Shown piece by piece: positions 8,542 through 16,931 of a stretch of 64,000 nt of DNA; positions within the stretch are counted from its first letter, which is position 1, and every line of letters starts with the position of its first letter. Source of the DNA: Streptomyces roseolus. Its GTDB lineage: Bacteria > Actinomycetota > Actinomycetes > Streptomycetales > Streptomycetaceae. The notes beneath the pieces were generated by a model. The model ran no database searches. It had not been told where the DNA came from and saw only the letters and a program-made list of their open reading frames with translations. The position numbers and the translations under genes are program-made. The stretch is from positions 243,283-307,282 of the forward strand of contig NZ_BMTV01000006.1 in assembly GCF_014649855.1 (NCBI RefSeq), given 5' to 3'.

Positions 8542-10377
8542 TCAGTCCTGCCGGGCGGCGAGGGCGTCCAGGGCCTCGTCCAGGGTCGTGGCCGCCATGA
8601 TCAGCGACAGGTGGGTGAACGCCTGCGGGAAGTTGCCCAGTTGCTCGCCGCTCGGCCCGATCTCCTCGGCGAACAGGCCGACATGGTTGGCGTACGTGAG
8701 CATCTTCTCGAAGGCGAACCGCGCCTGCCGCACCCGCCCGGCCCGCGCCAGCGCGTCCACGTACAGGAAGGTGCAGAGGCTGAACGTGCCCTCGGCGCCC
8801 CGCAGTCCGTCCGGCGCGGTGCCCGGGTCGTAGCGGTGGACCAGGTTGTCCCGGACGAGGCCGCGCTCGATCGCGTCCAGGGTGCTCAGCCACCGCGGGT
8901 CCGTCGGATTGAGCAGCCCGGTCCGGGGGACCAGCAGCAGCGAGGCGTCCAGCACGTCCCCGCCGAAGTACTGCGTCAGCGCCCGGCGCCGCTCGCTCCA
9001 CCCGCGCCGCATCACCTGCGCGAAGATCTCGTCCCGCGCCGCCCGCCAGGTGTCCAGGGCCGCCGGCCGGCCGAACTCCTCCGCCAGCCGCAGCCCCCGG
9101 TCGAAGGCCACCCAGGACATCACCCGGCTGAAGGTGAAGTCCCGGCGCCCGCCGCGCGTCTCCCAGATGCCCTCGTCGGGCGCGTCCCAGGCGTCGGCGA
9201 GCCAGTCGAGCATCCCCGACACCGCCCGCCACCCCTCGTACGTCGGCAGGATGTCCTGCCCGCCGCCCTGCGCCAGCGCGTACATCGCCTCGCCGAAGAC
9301 GTCGAGCTGGAGCTGGTCCGCCGCCGCGTTCCCCACCCGCACCGGGGCCGAACCCCGGTACCCCTCGAACTCCGGCAGCACCTCCTCGGGCAGCGACGGG
9401 TCCCCGTCCACCCGGTACATGATCTGCAGCGGCCGCCCGCCCGCCGGGCCCGCCGACCGCTCGGCGACCCGCGCCGTCAGCCACTCCGTGAACGCCGCCG
9501 CCTCCTCCGCGAAGCCCAGGTCGAGCAGGGCCCGCACGGCCAGCGAGCCGTCCCGCACCCAGGTGTAGCGGTAGTCCCAGTTCCGCTCGCCGCCCACCTG
9601 CTCCGGCAGCCCCAGCGTCGGCGCCGCGATCGGCGCCCCCGACGGCAGGTACGTCAGCAGCTTCAGGGTGATCGCCGAGCGGTGCACCATGTCGGGCCAG
9701 CGTCCCCGGTACCGCGCGGTGCGCACCCACCGCTGCCAGAAGTCCACCGCGCCCCACAGCGCGGCCTCCGCCTCCCGGAGGTCCGGCAGCGGCGGCGGCG
9801 CGGCCTCGGGGCCGTCCACGGTGAAGGACGCCCCCGCCAGCTGCCCCTCGGACAGCTCCAGTCGCCCCCGCACGTCGTACGGCCCGTCCCGCTCCAGCGG
9901 CACGTTCGTCCGGAGGAATCCCGCCATCGCCGCGGAGCGGAAGGCCGCCGTGCGTCCGTCGATCCGGACGTCGTGCGGGGTCCGCCCGAAGCCGAACCGG
10001 GGCCGGCACTCCAGGGTGAACGCGATGCTGCCCCGGGTGCACCGCATCGCCCGCATCAGGGTGTGCCGGTCCGTCGGCCTCCCGGTCCGGTCCGGCGGCA
10101 TCCAGTCCATCAACTCGCCCACCCCGTCGGGGGACATGAACCGGGTCACCAGGATCGCCGTGTCCGGATAATAGAGCTGCTTGACCGTCACGCCCGGCCC
10201 GTCCACCGAGAGCCGGAAGTAACCGCCCCGGTCGTGGTCCAGGAGCGCCGAGAACACCCCCGGGGAGTCGAACCGGGGCGCCGCGAACCAGTCCACGACG
10301 CCCTCGTCCGAGATGAGCGCGGCGGTCTGCAGATCCCCCACCAGGCCGTGCTCGGCGATGAGCGGATAGCGCTTCAT
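8542..10377 (-). CDS. Glycoside hydrolase family 15 protein, trehalase/glucoamylase-like
   Basis: The 611-residue protein starts at ATG 10377 behind GGAGGG, though the frame is open further. It opens with the typical ISDEGVVDWFAAPRFDSPGVFSALLD block of the N-terminal beta-sandwich. It continues into an (alpha/alpha)6 barrel with NWDYRYTWVRDGSLAVRALL, GIWETRGG (Glu, the expected general acid) and GTFSLCTFLYVDAL near the C-terminus (the general base lies just before this). There is no signal peptide, so it acts in the cytoplasm. Actinobacterial members of exactly this form include trehalases, while others hydrolyse alpha-glucans; the substrate is inferred, not shown. The gene is monocistronic and convergent with the cupin gene. 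Confidence 0.85.
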   Translation of the reverse strand: MKRYPLIAEHGLVGDLQTAALISDEGVVDWFAAPRFDSPGVFSALLDHDRGGYFRLSVDGPGVTVKQLYYPDTAILVTRFMSPDGVGELMDWMPPDRTGRPTDRHTLMRAMRCTRGSIAFTLECRPRFGFGRTPHDVRIDGRTAAFRSAAMAGFLRTNVPLERDGPYDVRGRLELSEGQLAGASFTVDGPEAAPPPLPDLREAEAALWGAVDFWQRWVRTARYRGRWPDMVHRSAITLKLLTYLPSGAPIAAPTLGLPEQVGGERNWDYRYTWVRDGSLAVRALLDLGFAEEAAAFTEWLTARVAERSAGPAGGRPLQIMYRVDGDPSLPEEVLPEFEGYRGSAPVRVGNAAADQLQLDVFGEAMYALAQGGGQDILPTYEGWRAVSGMLDWLADAWDAPDEGIWETRGGRRDFTFSRVMSWVAFDRGLRLAEEFGRPAALDTWRAARDEIFAQVMRRGWSERRRALTQYFGGDVLDASLLLVPRTGLLNPTDPRWLSTLDAIERGLVRDNLVHRYDPGTAPDGLRGAEGTFSLCTFLYVDALARAGRVRQARFAFEKMLTYANHVGLFAEEIGPSGEQLGNFPQAFTHLSLIMAATTLDEALDALAARQD

Positions 10378-10681
10378 CCCTCCACTATCCGCGACCGTCG
10401 CCCGGCGCGCGCCCGAGACGGGATGCCGTCGCCGCCCGGCGGGGGCACCATGGACGGAGCGACGACGAACCGACGGGGAGCGACGCGGCACGGCCGGCCC
10501 GGGGACGTGCCCCTCCGGGCGCGGCGGGGCCGTGGACGCACGGTCCGCGGGGGTCGGACCGCGTCCTGCCCGCCCGGACACCGAGGGCGAGGAGGCCGTC
10601 CGGCGCGAGGGTGCCGGTGCGGCACCGTCCACCCGCTGATATCCCCGCGACCCGACGTCCCCGGCCGGGCAGAATGCCGCC
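10378..10681. other. Gene-less 304-nt divergent intergenic region
   Basis: No reading frame here has a ribosome site or recognisable product. It should carry the promoters for the GH15 gene (minus strand) and the DinB gene (plus strand). I could not pick out clear -35/-10 boxes. Confidence 0.5.
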
Positions 10682-11194
10682 ATGATCCAGAACGACCGCC
10701 GCACCCCCGTTCCGACCGCCGGCGCCGACGAGCGCGCCACGCTCACGGCCATGCTCCAGTTCCAGCGGGACACCCTCGCGCTCAAGTGCGCGGGGCTCAC
10801 CCCCGAGCAGCTCAAGGAGCGCGCCGTGCCGCCCTCCGGGCTCTCCCTCCACGGTCTGGTCCGGCACGCCGCGGAGGTCGAGCGCGGCTGGTTCCGGAAC
10901 GTCCTCGCGGGGGAGGAGAGCCGCAGCCCCTGGACCCCGCCGGGCTCGACCCGGTGGGCCGACTTCGACGTCGAACACGCCGACGCCGAGGCGGACTTCG
11001 CCGTCTGGCGCGCCGAGTGCGCCCGCTCCCGCGCGATCGTCGAGGCGGCGGACTCCCTCGACGCCACCGGACGGCTGGGGGAGGAGACGTACTCGGTCCG
11101 CTACGTCCTCGCCCACATGATCGAGGAATACGCCCGGCACAACGGCCACGCGGACCTGCTCCGCGAGCGCATCGACGGCGCGACGGGGGAGTGA
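10682..11194 (+). CDS. DinB/DUF664 family protein
   Basis: This 170-residue all-helical protein has the DinB four-helix metal-binding layout: a histidine in GLVRHAAEVERGWF near residue 60 and a second pair in LAHMIEEYARHNGHADLL near the C-terminus. These are the three histidines expected to bind a divalent metal. Related proteins include mycothiol- or bacillithiol-dependent transferases and detoxification enzymes. The DUF664 branch, common in actinomycetes, fits a mycothiol-dependent role, but this is inference. The stop is 7 nt before the next gene, so the two are probably co-transcribed. Confidence 0.85.
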   Translation: MIQNDRRTPVPTAGADERATLTAMLQFQRDTLALKCAGLTPEQLKERAVPPSGLSLHGLVRHAAEVERGWFRNVLAGEESRSPWTPPGSTRWADFDVEHADAEADFAVWRAECARSRAIVEAADSLDATGRLGEETYSVRYVLAHMIEEYARHNGHADLLRERIDGATGE

Positions 11195-11201
11195 CACGGC
11201 C

Positions 11202-11591
11202 ATGACGGAACGTCAGCACCCGGACGTCGCCGAGGCGATCCGCGGCGAGCTCCGCCTCCACGACCCCGCCGTCCGGCTCTCCCGGACGCTCGTCGAGGAC
11301 CTGTTCGATCCCGAGTTCACCGAGGTCGGCGCCTCCGGGCGGCGCTGGACGTACGAGGAGATGCTCGCCGCCCTGCCCGGCCTCCACGGCGGCGAGGAAG
11401 GACCGCCCATCGTCGCCGAGGCGTTCGCCGGGACGGTCCTCGCCCCCGGTCTCGTCCACCTCACCTACGAGACCGTCATCGACGGCCGCCGCGCCCGCCG
11501 CTCCTCCCTCTGGCGCCGCGACACCGCCGGCACCCTCCGCCTCTACTACCACCAGGGCACCCCGGTCCCGGACGGCACGCCTCAGCCGTAG
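11202..11591 (+). CDS. DUF4440 (NTF2-like) protein
   Basis: The 129-residue product has an NTF2-like cone fold pattern: helix EAIRGELRLHDPAVRLS, then LVEDLFDPEFTEVGASGRRWTYEEMLAALP, and a C-terminal sheet LVHLTYETVIDG..RRSSLWRRD. This is the DUF4440 pattern seen in proteins with probable small-ligand or protein-binding roles. It lies 7 nt after the DinB gene in a likely operon. Its last 10 nt overlap the end of the convergent minus-strand gene. Confidence 0.8.
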   Translation: MTERQHPDVAEAIRGELRLHDPAVRLSRTLVEDLFDPEFTEVGASGRRWTYEEMLAALPGLHGGEEGPPIVAEAFAGTVLAPGLVHLTYETVIDGRRARRSSLWRRDTAGTLRLYYHQGTPVPDGTPQP

Positions 11592-11950
11592 GCGTCCGTC
11601 ACGCAGTCCGCCGCGCAACCGTGCTCGCGGAAGCCGCGGCGGAGGGCCGCCGCCGCGTGCCGCCGCTCCACGTGCGCGTGCCCGTACCGCTCGCGCACCA
11701 GCCGTTCGACGGCCTCGACGGTGACGATCGCCGGCTCGCCCTCGCCGGCGGCCCGGCGGGCGGCGGCGATCGCCCGGTCCGCGGCGCGCGTCAGGTCCCG
11801 TACGTACGCCCGGTGGGCCATCACCCGCGCCCGCCGGGCGGCGAACGGGCGGGTGGCGCGCCCCTTCCACACCACCCCGGCCACCATCAGCCCGAGCCCT
11901 CCGCCGCCCACGATCAGTCCGGCCACGACGCCGCCGACGCTCCACTGCAC
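11582..11950 (-). CDS. Small membrane-anchored protein, 122 aa
   Basis: A GTG at 11950 is preceded by GAGGAGGG and gives a protein with one long N-terminal transmembrane helix (VGGVVAGLIVGGGGLGLMVAGVVW). A basic, arginine-rich cytoplasmic tail follows, with AADRAIAAARRAAGEGEPAIVTVEAVERLVRERYG and two cysteines near the end (HGCAADCVTDAYG). I do not recognise the family. Its end overlaps the convergent DUF4440 gene by 10 nt, so the two transcripts are antisense to each other at their 3' ends. Confidence 0.65.
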   Translation of the reverse strand: MQWSVGGVVAGLIVGGGGLGLMVAGVVWKGRATRPFAARRARVMAHRAYVRDLTRAADRAIAAARRAAGEGEPAIVTVEAVERLVRERYGHAHVERRHAAAALRRGFREHGCAADCVTDAYG

Positions 11951-11994
11951 GATCCGCCGCCCTCCTCGTCCGCAGGGGATCCTACGGTCGCGGG

Positions 11995-12393
11995 TCAGGC
12001 CTGGACGAGATCGCCGTGCCGGTGGACCACCCGCCACTCGCCGTCCTCGCGGCGGTACGTCTGGGTGGCGCGCAGCGTGTAGACGCGGGCCTCGCCGTCC
12101 ACCGACGCCGAGATGTGCTCGAAGCACGCGGTGTAGGCCATGTCGCCGACGACGTCGTGGCTGAGCACCTCGACGCGGTAGTCGACGCAGTCGGAGAAAC
12201 GCCGGGCGAGCGCCGTGAACAGCGTGTCCACGTCCTCCTGCCCGACGGCGTTGTACCAGGCCCCCAGCACGCTCACCGGTTCGCGGCGCGACCAGAGCGC
12301 CCGGCGCGGTGCCGGGTCCCCGTCGTGCAGCGCCCGCTCGGCGGCCTGGAGGTCGGTCCTGACCCACGTCAGGAAGTCGTCCCGGACGGTCAT
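11995..12393 (-). CDS. SnoaL-like / nuclear transport factor 2 family protein
   Basis: The 132-residue product has an NTF2-like fold: an N-terminal helix DFLTWVRTDLQAAERALHDGD, then SRREPVSVLGAWYNAVGQ, and a C-terminal sheet AYTACFEHI..TLRATQTYRREDGEWRVVHRHGD that is diagnostic for the calcium/calmodulin kinase II association-like group. Such proteins are often ketosteroid-isomerase-like enzymes or binding proteins; no catalytic Asp pair can be assigned safely. ATG 12393 has GGAGG immediately upstream (tight spacing). It may be transcribed together with the following membrane gene at 11582-11950 (44-nt gap). Confidence 0.8.
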   Translation of the reverse strand: MTVRDDFLTWVRTDLQAAERALHDGDPAPRRALWSRREPVSVLGAWYNAVGQEDVDTLFTALARRFSDCVDYRVEVLSHDVVGDMAYTACFEHISASVDGEARVYTLRATQTYRREDGEWRVVHRHGDLVQA

Positions 12394-12401
12394 GCCTCCA
12401 T

Positions 12402-12704
12402 GATGGGCGCGCGCCGCCGGCTCCGCACCCGCACCGAACACCGCGCCCACGGCGTGCGGGGCTCGCGACGACTGCCGCTCCGACGGCGCGGCCGCAGGCC
12501 CTCGCCGACGCCGTCCACCGCGCCCGGGCCGCCTTCGCCAAGGACCAGGACCCGGGGTGCCGACCGGCCCCGCCACACCCCCGGCGGCCGCGCCACGAGG
12601 CTCCGGGACACCGAGAGCCGCGTCGCCGGCGACCCGCTCGCCCGTGTCCGCGCACTCCGGCCGCGCCGACCGGGACGACCGCCGGGGAGCGGGAGCGGGT
12701 CCCG
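12402..12704. other. 303-nt region without a convincing gene
   Basis: A short plus-strand stretch near 12490-12560 reads like a helix (ALADAVHRARAAFAKDQDPG) but has no start, ribosome site or stop context, so it may be a gene scrap or chance. It should contain the promoter of the SnoaL-like gene. Confidence 0.4.
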
Positions 12705-13142
12705 TCAGCCCTCGAACCCGACCGTGCCGTCCGGCAGGATCGCCTCCACCCGCGCCCCGTGCTCGACCGTGCGGCTCACCGTGCAGAACTTCTCGTGCGT
12801 GAGCCGCACCCCGCGCGCGAACACCTCCGCCGCCTTCGGGTTCGACTCCGGCAGCTCCATCTCGTAGCTCACCCGGATCCGCCCGATCCGCCCCTCGTCC
12901 TCCGGCGCCGACACCGACTCCACCACGATCCGCAGCCCGTCGTGCTCGACGGCCCGCGCCGTCCGGTCGGTCACCAGGCCCCCGCAGCCCGCCATCGCCG
13001 CCAGCAGCAGCTCCACCGGCGTGAAGGAGGGCTGCGCCCCCTCGTCGTCGGCGGCGGCCATCAGCACCTCCGCGCCCCGGTCGTTGCGGGCGGTCCACCG
13101 GCGGTATCCGGTGCGTTCGGTCTCGACGCGGTAGTCGGCCAT
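12705..13142 (-). CDS. OsmC family peroxiredoxin-like protein
   Basis: ATG 13142, preceded by GAGGAG, gives 145 residues with the OsmC fold: an N-terminal strand pair ending EVLMAAADDEGAQPSFTPVELLLAAMAGC and, near residue 120, LTHEKFCTVSRTVEHGARVEA. The two cysteines (in MAGCGG and KFCTVS) are placed as in thiol-dependent organic hydroperoxide reductases. OsmC proteins are cytoplasmic dimers. The YhfA-like branch has a less certain peroxidase role. It is monocistronic and nothing around it indicates its regulator. Confidence 0.85.
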   Translation of the reverse strand: MADYRVETERTGYRRWTARNDRGAEVLMAAADDEGAQPSFTPVELLLAAMAGCGGLVTDRTARAVEHDGLRIVVESVSAPEDEGRIGRIRVSYEMELPESNPKAAEVFARGVRLTHEKFCTVSRTVEHGARVEAILPDGTVGFEG

Positions 13143-13249
13143 GGGGTACTCCTCAGCTGCGTACGGACATCTGCCCCGTACGCTACGGCTCCCGGCCCGC
13201 CCGCCCCACCCGGCCCCGGACGCCGCCACCCGCCCGGGGCGACGGGACC

Positions 13250-13362
13250 GGACCCGTACGCGGCCACCACCTCGATGCCGTCGTCCAGATCGAGCAGGGC
13301 GCGGAAACCACTGCGGATCAGCGGCTGCCTCGCCGCGACGGCCCTCGGCGCCCGGACGTTCG
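13250..13362 (-). pseudogene. Scrap of a NarL/LuxR-type response regulator receiver domain
   Basis: Reading the minus strand, a stretch of about 37 residues matches the beginning of NarL-type receiver domains (QPLIRSGFRALLDLDDGIEVV, where intact proteins continue with EAADG). The aspartate pair expected just before it is replaced by AAR, there is no start codon in context, and the homology ends abruptly at a proline-glycine run. No helix-turn-helix domain follows. It looks like the leftover of a deleted regulator gene upstream of the OsmC gene. Confidence 0.45.
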
Positions 13363-13481
13363 TCCGTGCCCGCCGCGGCGGCTGACGGCCCCTGCCGGTG
13401 CGCTTCCCTGAGTACGGTTGCCGCCGTCCGCTGAGTACACCGGCGGATCCGCCCGGCGCCCCCGGCGGCTGCAATGGGTCC

Positions 13482-13868
13482 ATGAGCCTCCGCACCCCGC
13501 GCCGCCCCCGCCCCCTCCGCCGCGCCTCGGCCACCGGCACCGCCCTGGTGGTCGCGCTCGGCCCGGTCGTGGTGGGCGCGCTGCTCGCCCGCTCGGTCGG
13601 CGGCGACCCGATGGTCTCGGTGAACGCCCTCATCGCCGGCGGCGGCCAGCGGGCCCGCGTCTCCCGGCACCAGCTGCGCTCCTGCGGGGACCGGATGAAC
13701 GCCCGCCGCGTTCGGGCCCTGCGCGGCCTGCGCGCCAGGACGAAGCCCCGGGGCGAAGCGTCGGCCGCGTCCGGTTCCCGCACCAGCCGCGCCGACCCGA
13801 CCGGGCCCACCGCACCCAGGAGCCGCACGATCCGCTCCGGAGCCCGGGGCGAAATCCGGCGGACCTGA
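13482..13868 (+). CDS. Possible small membrane protein, doubtful
   Basis: ATG 13482 opens a 128-residue frame with one hydrophobic segment (GTALVVALGPVVVGALLA) after a basic N-terminus, which would be a signal anchor. The second half is arginine-, serine- and proline-rich without any pattern. No clear ribosome site was found. The gene may be degraded beyond residue 60 or may be spurious. The neighbouring receiver-domain scrap suggests that this whole interval has been damaged. Confidence 0.35.
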   Translation: MSLRTPRRPRPLRRASATGTALVVALGPVVVGALLARSVGGDPMVSVNALIAGGGQRARVSRHQLRSCGDRMNARRVRALRGLRARTKPRGEASAASGSRTSRADPTGPTAPRSRTIRSGARGEIRRT

Positions 13869-14013
13869 CTGAAAACGTCTCTGACCAGCGGGGATCTTCG
13901 CGGAATCCGCACCGAAGTGGCCCCGCGTCGCCCCGGGATGCGCGATGATCGCGCCCGCACCCGAGGAGGACCGGACCCTCGGGCGGGTACGGCAGCGTCG
14001 AAAGGCATCCCTC

Positions 14014-16383
14014 ATGGCCAGGCGGCATCCCGCGCGCGCGAACGAGCAGAGCCCCCCGCCCGCCGTTTCGGCACGGGACGGCGGCGACCCGGCCGGCATC
14101 GGCCGGCGCCGCTTCCTCGGCTACGTGCTCGCCGCGCCGACGCTCACCGTCGCCGCCCAGGCAGGCGTCGAGGCCCTCGCCCCCGCCACCGCCGAGGCCG
14201 TCGTCCCCTCCCTGCCCGGGCCGGCCGAGATCCTCGACCTCAACGACCTGCTGACCGTGGCCGCGCTGCCGACCAGCCACCTCATCACCCTCCGCCTCGA
14301 CCCGGACGGCACCGTCCACTTCGCCCTGCCGCGCGCCGAGGTCGGGCAGGGCGTCACCACCTCCTCCGCCATGCTCATCGCGGAGGAGCTGGACATCCCC
14401 CTGGAGAAGGTGAGGGTCACGCTCGCCGACGCCCGCCCCGAGCTGCTCTTCAACCAACTGACCGGCGGTTCCAACACCACCGTCTCCACCTACACCCCGA
14501 TCCGGGTCGCCGCCGCCGTCGCGCGCGGCCGGCTGCTGCACGCCGCCTCCCTCGTCCTCGGCGAGGCCGTCTCCACCCTCACCACCAAGGCGGGCACGGT
14601 CCTCTCCCCGGCGGGCGCCGTCCTCGGCTACGGCGAACTCGCCGCCAGGGCCGCCGCCGTGGCGGACTCCGCCGTCACCGTCACCCTCAAGGACCGCGAG
14701 GACTTCCGGGTCATCGGCACGTCCCGCCGCCGGCTCGACGCGCTCGACGCCGTCACCGGCCGCAAGAAGTTCGCGATGGACCTCCAGGTCGACGGCGCCC
14801 TGCCGACCATGGTCTGCCGCCCGCCCACCATCAACGGCACCGTCCGCTCCGTCGCCAACCTCGACGCCGTACGGGCCATGCCGGGCGTCACCGACGTCGT
14901 CACCGTCTCCACCGGCGTCGCCGTCCGCGCCCGCACCTTCGGCCAGTGCGTCGACGCGATCCGCGCCCTCGACGTCGACTGGGGCCCCGGCACCGCCGAG
15001 GGCGCCACCGACGCCACCGTCCTCGCCGAGCTGCGCCGCGCGGAACTCCCTCTCGTCGTACCGCCGTTGCCGCTTCTCACCAAGGCCGTCGACGCCCGCT
15101 TCACCTTCCACTTCGCCAGCAACGGCGCCCTGGAGACCAACTGCGCGATCGCCGACGTCCGTCCGGACTCCGCCGAGATCTGGGGCTCGTTGAAGGCGCC
15201 GATCATCGCCCAGGAGCAGATCGCGCTCCGCCTCGGTCTGCCCGTCTCCGCCGTGAAGGTGCACGTCACCGAGGGCGGTGGCTCCTTCGGCCGCAAGCTG
15301 TTCCACGACGCCGCCCACGAGGCCGCCGAGATCTCGGAGAAGCTCGGCAAGCCGGTGAAGCTGATGTGGCACCGCACCGACGACTTCCGGCAGGGGCGTA
15401 CCCACCCCATGTCGACCTCCCGGGTCCGCGCCACCTACTCGCTCGGCGAGGTGCTCACGTACGAGCAGCGGCACACCTCCGTCGCCACGGACTTCGGGCA
15501 CGGCATCGGCGAGGTGCTGACGGCGGAGGCGGCCCGGCTGCCGGTCGCCGACCTCACCTTCTCCGAGACGATGTTCCAGCTCACCCAGATCAGCCCCTAC
15601 CACCTGGGCGTCACCACCCAGCTCCTCGCCGAGACCGACAAGGGCTACAACACCGGCTCGATGCGGAACATCTACTCGCCGAACGTGCGCACCGCCCAGG
15701 AGCTCGTCATCGACGAGCTGGCCCGCCGCCTGGGCGAGGACGCCTACGGGCTGCGGCGCCGCCTGATGAAGGAGGCCCGGGCCCGGGCCGTCCTCGACGA
15801 GGTCGCGCGACGGGGCCGCTGGGGACGGCCGATGGAGCCCGGCACGGCGCAGGGCATCGCCGTGCACCCCGAGTACCACGCGTACGTCGCCGTGCTCGCC
15901 GAGATCGACTGCCGGCCCGCGACCACCGGGCGCACCGTCCCGAACGCGTACACCGGCCCGCGGGTCACCAAGGTGGTCTGCGCGGTCGACGTCGGCCTCG
16001 CCGTCAACCCGCGCGGCCTGGAAGCCCAGATGATGGGCGGCATCTCCGACGGCATCGCCCTCGCGCTCACCTCCGGGCTGCACCTGGAGGACGGCGCCTT
16101 CCTGGAGTCCAGCTGGGACAACTACTACTACACGCGGCAGTGGAACACCCCGCCGGAGCTGGAGATCGTCGTCATGCCGCCGACGGGCGACAAGCCCGGC
16201 GGGGCGGGCGAGCTGGCCGTCGCCGCGGCGATGGCGGCCGTCGCCGGCGCGTACGGCCGGGCGACCGGCACCATGCCGACGGTCTTCCCCGTCAACCACA
16301 CCGCCCCGCTCGCCTTCACGCCCGCACCGGCCGTCCCGCCGGTCCCGGCCTCCCCGACCGACGGCCGCGACCGCGTCCTCTGA
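14014..16383 (+). CDS. Molybdopterin-dependent hydroxylase large subunit (IorB-like), Tat-exported
   Basis: The 789-residue protein has a twin-arginine signal near residue 31 (GRRRFLGYVLAAPTLTVAA). Two molybdenum-cofactor-binding halves of the xanthine dehydrogenase/aldehyde oxidase type follow, with PRAEVGQGVTTSSAMLIAEEL, GGSFGRKLFHDAA and a late PGGAGELAVAAAMAAVAGAY that keeps the glutamate expected to act as the base. A large subunit with its own Tat signal and no FAD domain matches the isoquinoline 1-oxidoreductase beta type, which hydroxylates aldehydes or N-heterocycles outside the membrane. ATG 14014 was chosen so that the twin-arginine region lies near the start. The [2Fe-2S] subunit follows after 18 nt, and a MarR gene lies downstream. 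Confidence 0.85.
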   Translation: MARRHPARANEQSPPPAVSARDGGDPAGIGRRRFLGYVLAAPTLTVAAQAGVEALAPATAEAVVPSLPGPAEILDLNDLLTVAALPTSHLITLRLDPDGTVHFALPRAEVGQGVTTSSAMLIAEELDIPLEKVRVTLADARPELLFNQLTGGSNTTVSTYTPIRVAAAVARGRLLHAASLVLGEAVSTLTTKAGTVLSPAGAVLGYGELAARAAAVADSAVTVTLKDREDFRVIGTSRRRLDALDAVTGRKKFAMDLQVDGALPTMVCRPPTINGTVRSVANLDAVRAMPGVTDVVTVSTGVAVRARTFGQCVDAIRALDVDWGPGTAEGATDATVLAELRRAELPLVVPPLPLLTKAVDARFTFHFASNGALETNCAIADVRPDSAEIWGSLKAPIIAQEQIALRLGLPVSAVKVHVTEGGGSFGRKLFHDAAHEAAEISEKLGKPVKLMWHRTDDFRQGRTHPMSTSRVRATYSLGEVLTYEQRHTSVATDFGHGIGEVLTAEAARLPVADLTFSETMFQLTQISPYHLGVTTQLLAETDKGYNTGSMRNIYSPNVRTAQELVIDELARRLGEDAYGLRRRLMKEARARAVLDEVARRGRWGRPMEPGTAQGIAVHPEYHAYVAVLAEIDCRPATTGRTVPNAYTGPRVTKVVCAVDVGLAVNPRGLEAQMMGGISDGIALALTSGLHLEDGAFLESSWDNYYYTRQWNTPPELEIVVMPPTGDKPGGAGELAVAAAMAAVAGAYGRATGTMPTVFPVNHTAPLAFTPAPAVPPVPASPTDGRDRVL

Positions 16384-16401
16384 CCCCTCCCGGAGCTCCC
16401 C

Positions 16402-16881
16402 GTGCCCCAGCACACCTTCATCCTCAACGGCAAGGCCGTCACCGCCGAGGTCGAGTCCGACGTCCGGCTCCTGTGGGTCCTCAGGGACGTCCTCGGCGTC
16501 ACCGGGCCCAAGTACGGCTGCGGGGTCGGCGTCTGCCGGGCCTGTACGAGCCATCTGAACGGCAAGGCGTTCACGCCCTGCGCCGTGCCCGTCGGCGAGC
16601 TCGCGGCCGACGACGAGGTCACCACCATCGAGGGGCTGCCCGACACCGTCGGCGCCGACCTCCACCCGATGCAGGAGGCCTGGCTGGACCTCGACGTCGC
16701 CCAGTGCGGCTACTGCCAGCCCGGCCAGATCATGGCGGCCGTCGACGCGGTCCGCCGGGCCCGGGAGGCGGGCCGCGAGGTCACCGAGGCCGACCTCGAC
16801 GAGCTGCGCAACATCTGCCGCTGCGGCACCTACCACCGCATCCGGCAGGCGGTCCTCGAAGGGGCCCGCCGCATGCCCTGA
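16402..16881 (+). CDS. [2Fe-2S] subunit of molybdenum hydroxylase (IorA-like)
   Basis: GTG 16402 follows CGGAG and encodes 159 residues. The N-terminal plant-ferredoxin cluster motif is KYGCGVGVCRACTSHLNG with the fourth cysteine in FTPCAVP. The C-terminal four-helix cluster motif is VAQCGYCQPGQIM plus RNICRCGTYHRI. Both clusters are complete, so it should carry electrons from the molybdenum site of the preceding subunit to an acceptor such as a cytochrome or quinone. It has no signal peptide and is probably carried out by the Tat signal of its partner. It is co-transcribed with the large subunit. Confidence 0.9.
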   Translation: MPQHTFILNGKAVTAEVESDVRLLWVLRDVLGVTGPKYGCGVGVCRACTSHLNGKAFTPCAVPVGELAADDEVTTIEGLPDTVGADLHPMQEAWLDLDVAQCGYCQPGQIMAAVDAVRRAREAGREVTEADLDELRNICRCGTYHRIRQAVLEGARRMP

Positions 16882-16898
16882 CGGGCTCCCGGAAGATA

Positions 16899-16913
16899 GT
16901 TCGTGCCGCGAAG
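16899..16913. promoter_or_regulatory. Putative MarR operator upstream of marR
   Basis: GTTCGTGCCGCGAAG contains TTCG-N5-CGAA with the same spacing as the two palindromes in front of the FAD oxidoreductase gene at 18597-18633. It lies 19 nt before the marR start, where binding would block transcription or initiation. Confidence 0.6.
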
Positions 16914-16931
16914 GGTAGGTACTCTGTCGGC

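Noticed and set aside
13630..16836. Very long minus-strand open frame (1,068 codons) opposite the molybdenum hydroxylase genes
   Set aside because: It is a shadow of the plus-strand genes: composition is Gly/Asp/Val-rich low complexity, with no domain, and the opposite strand has clear enzyme motifs.
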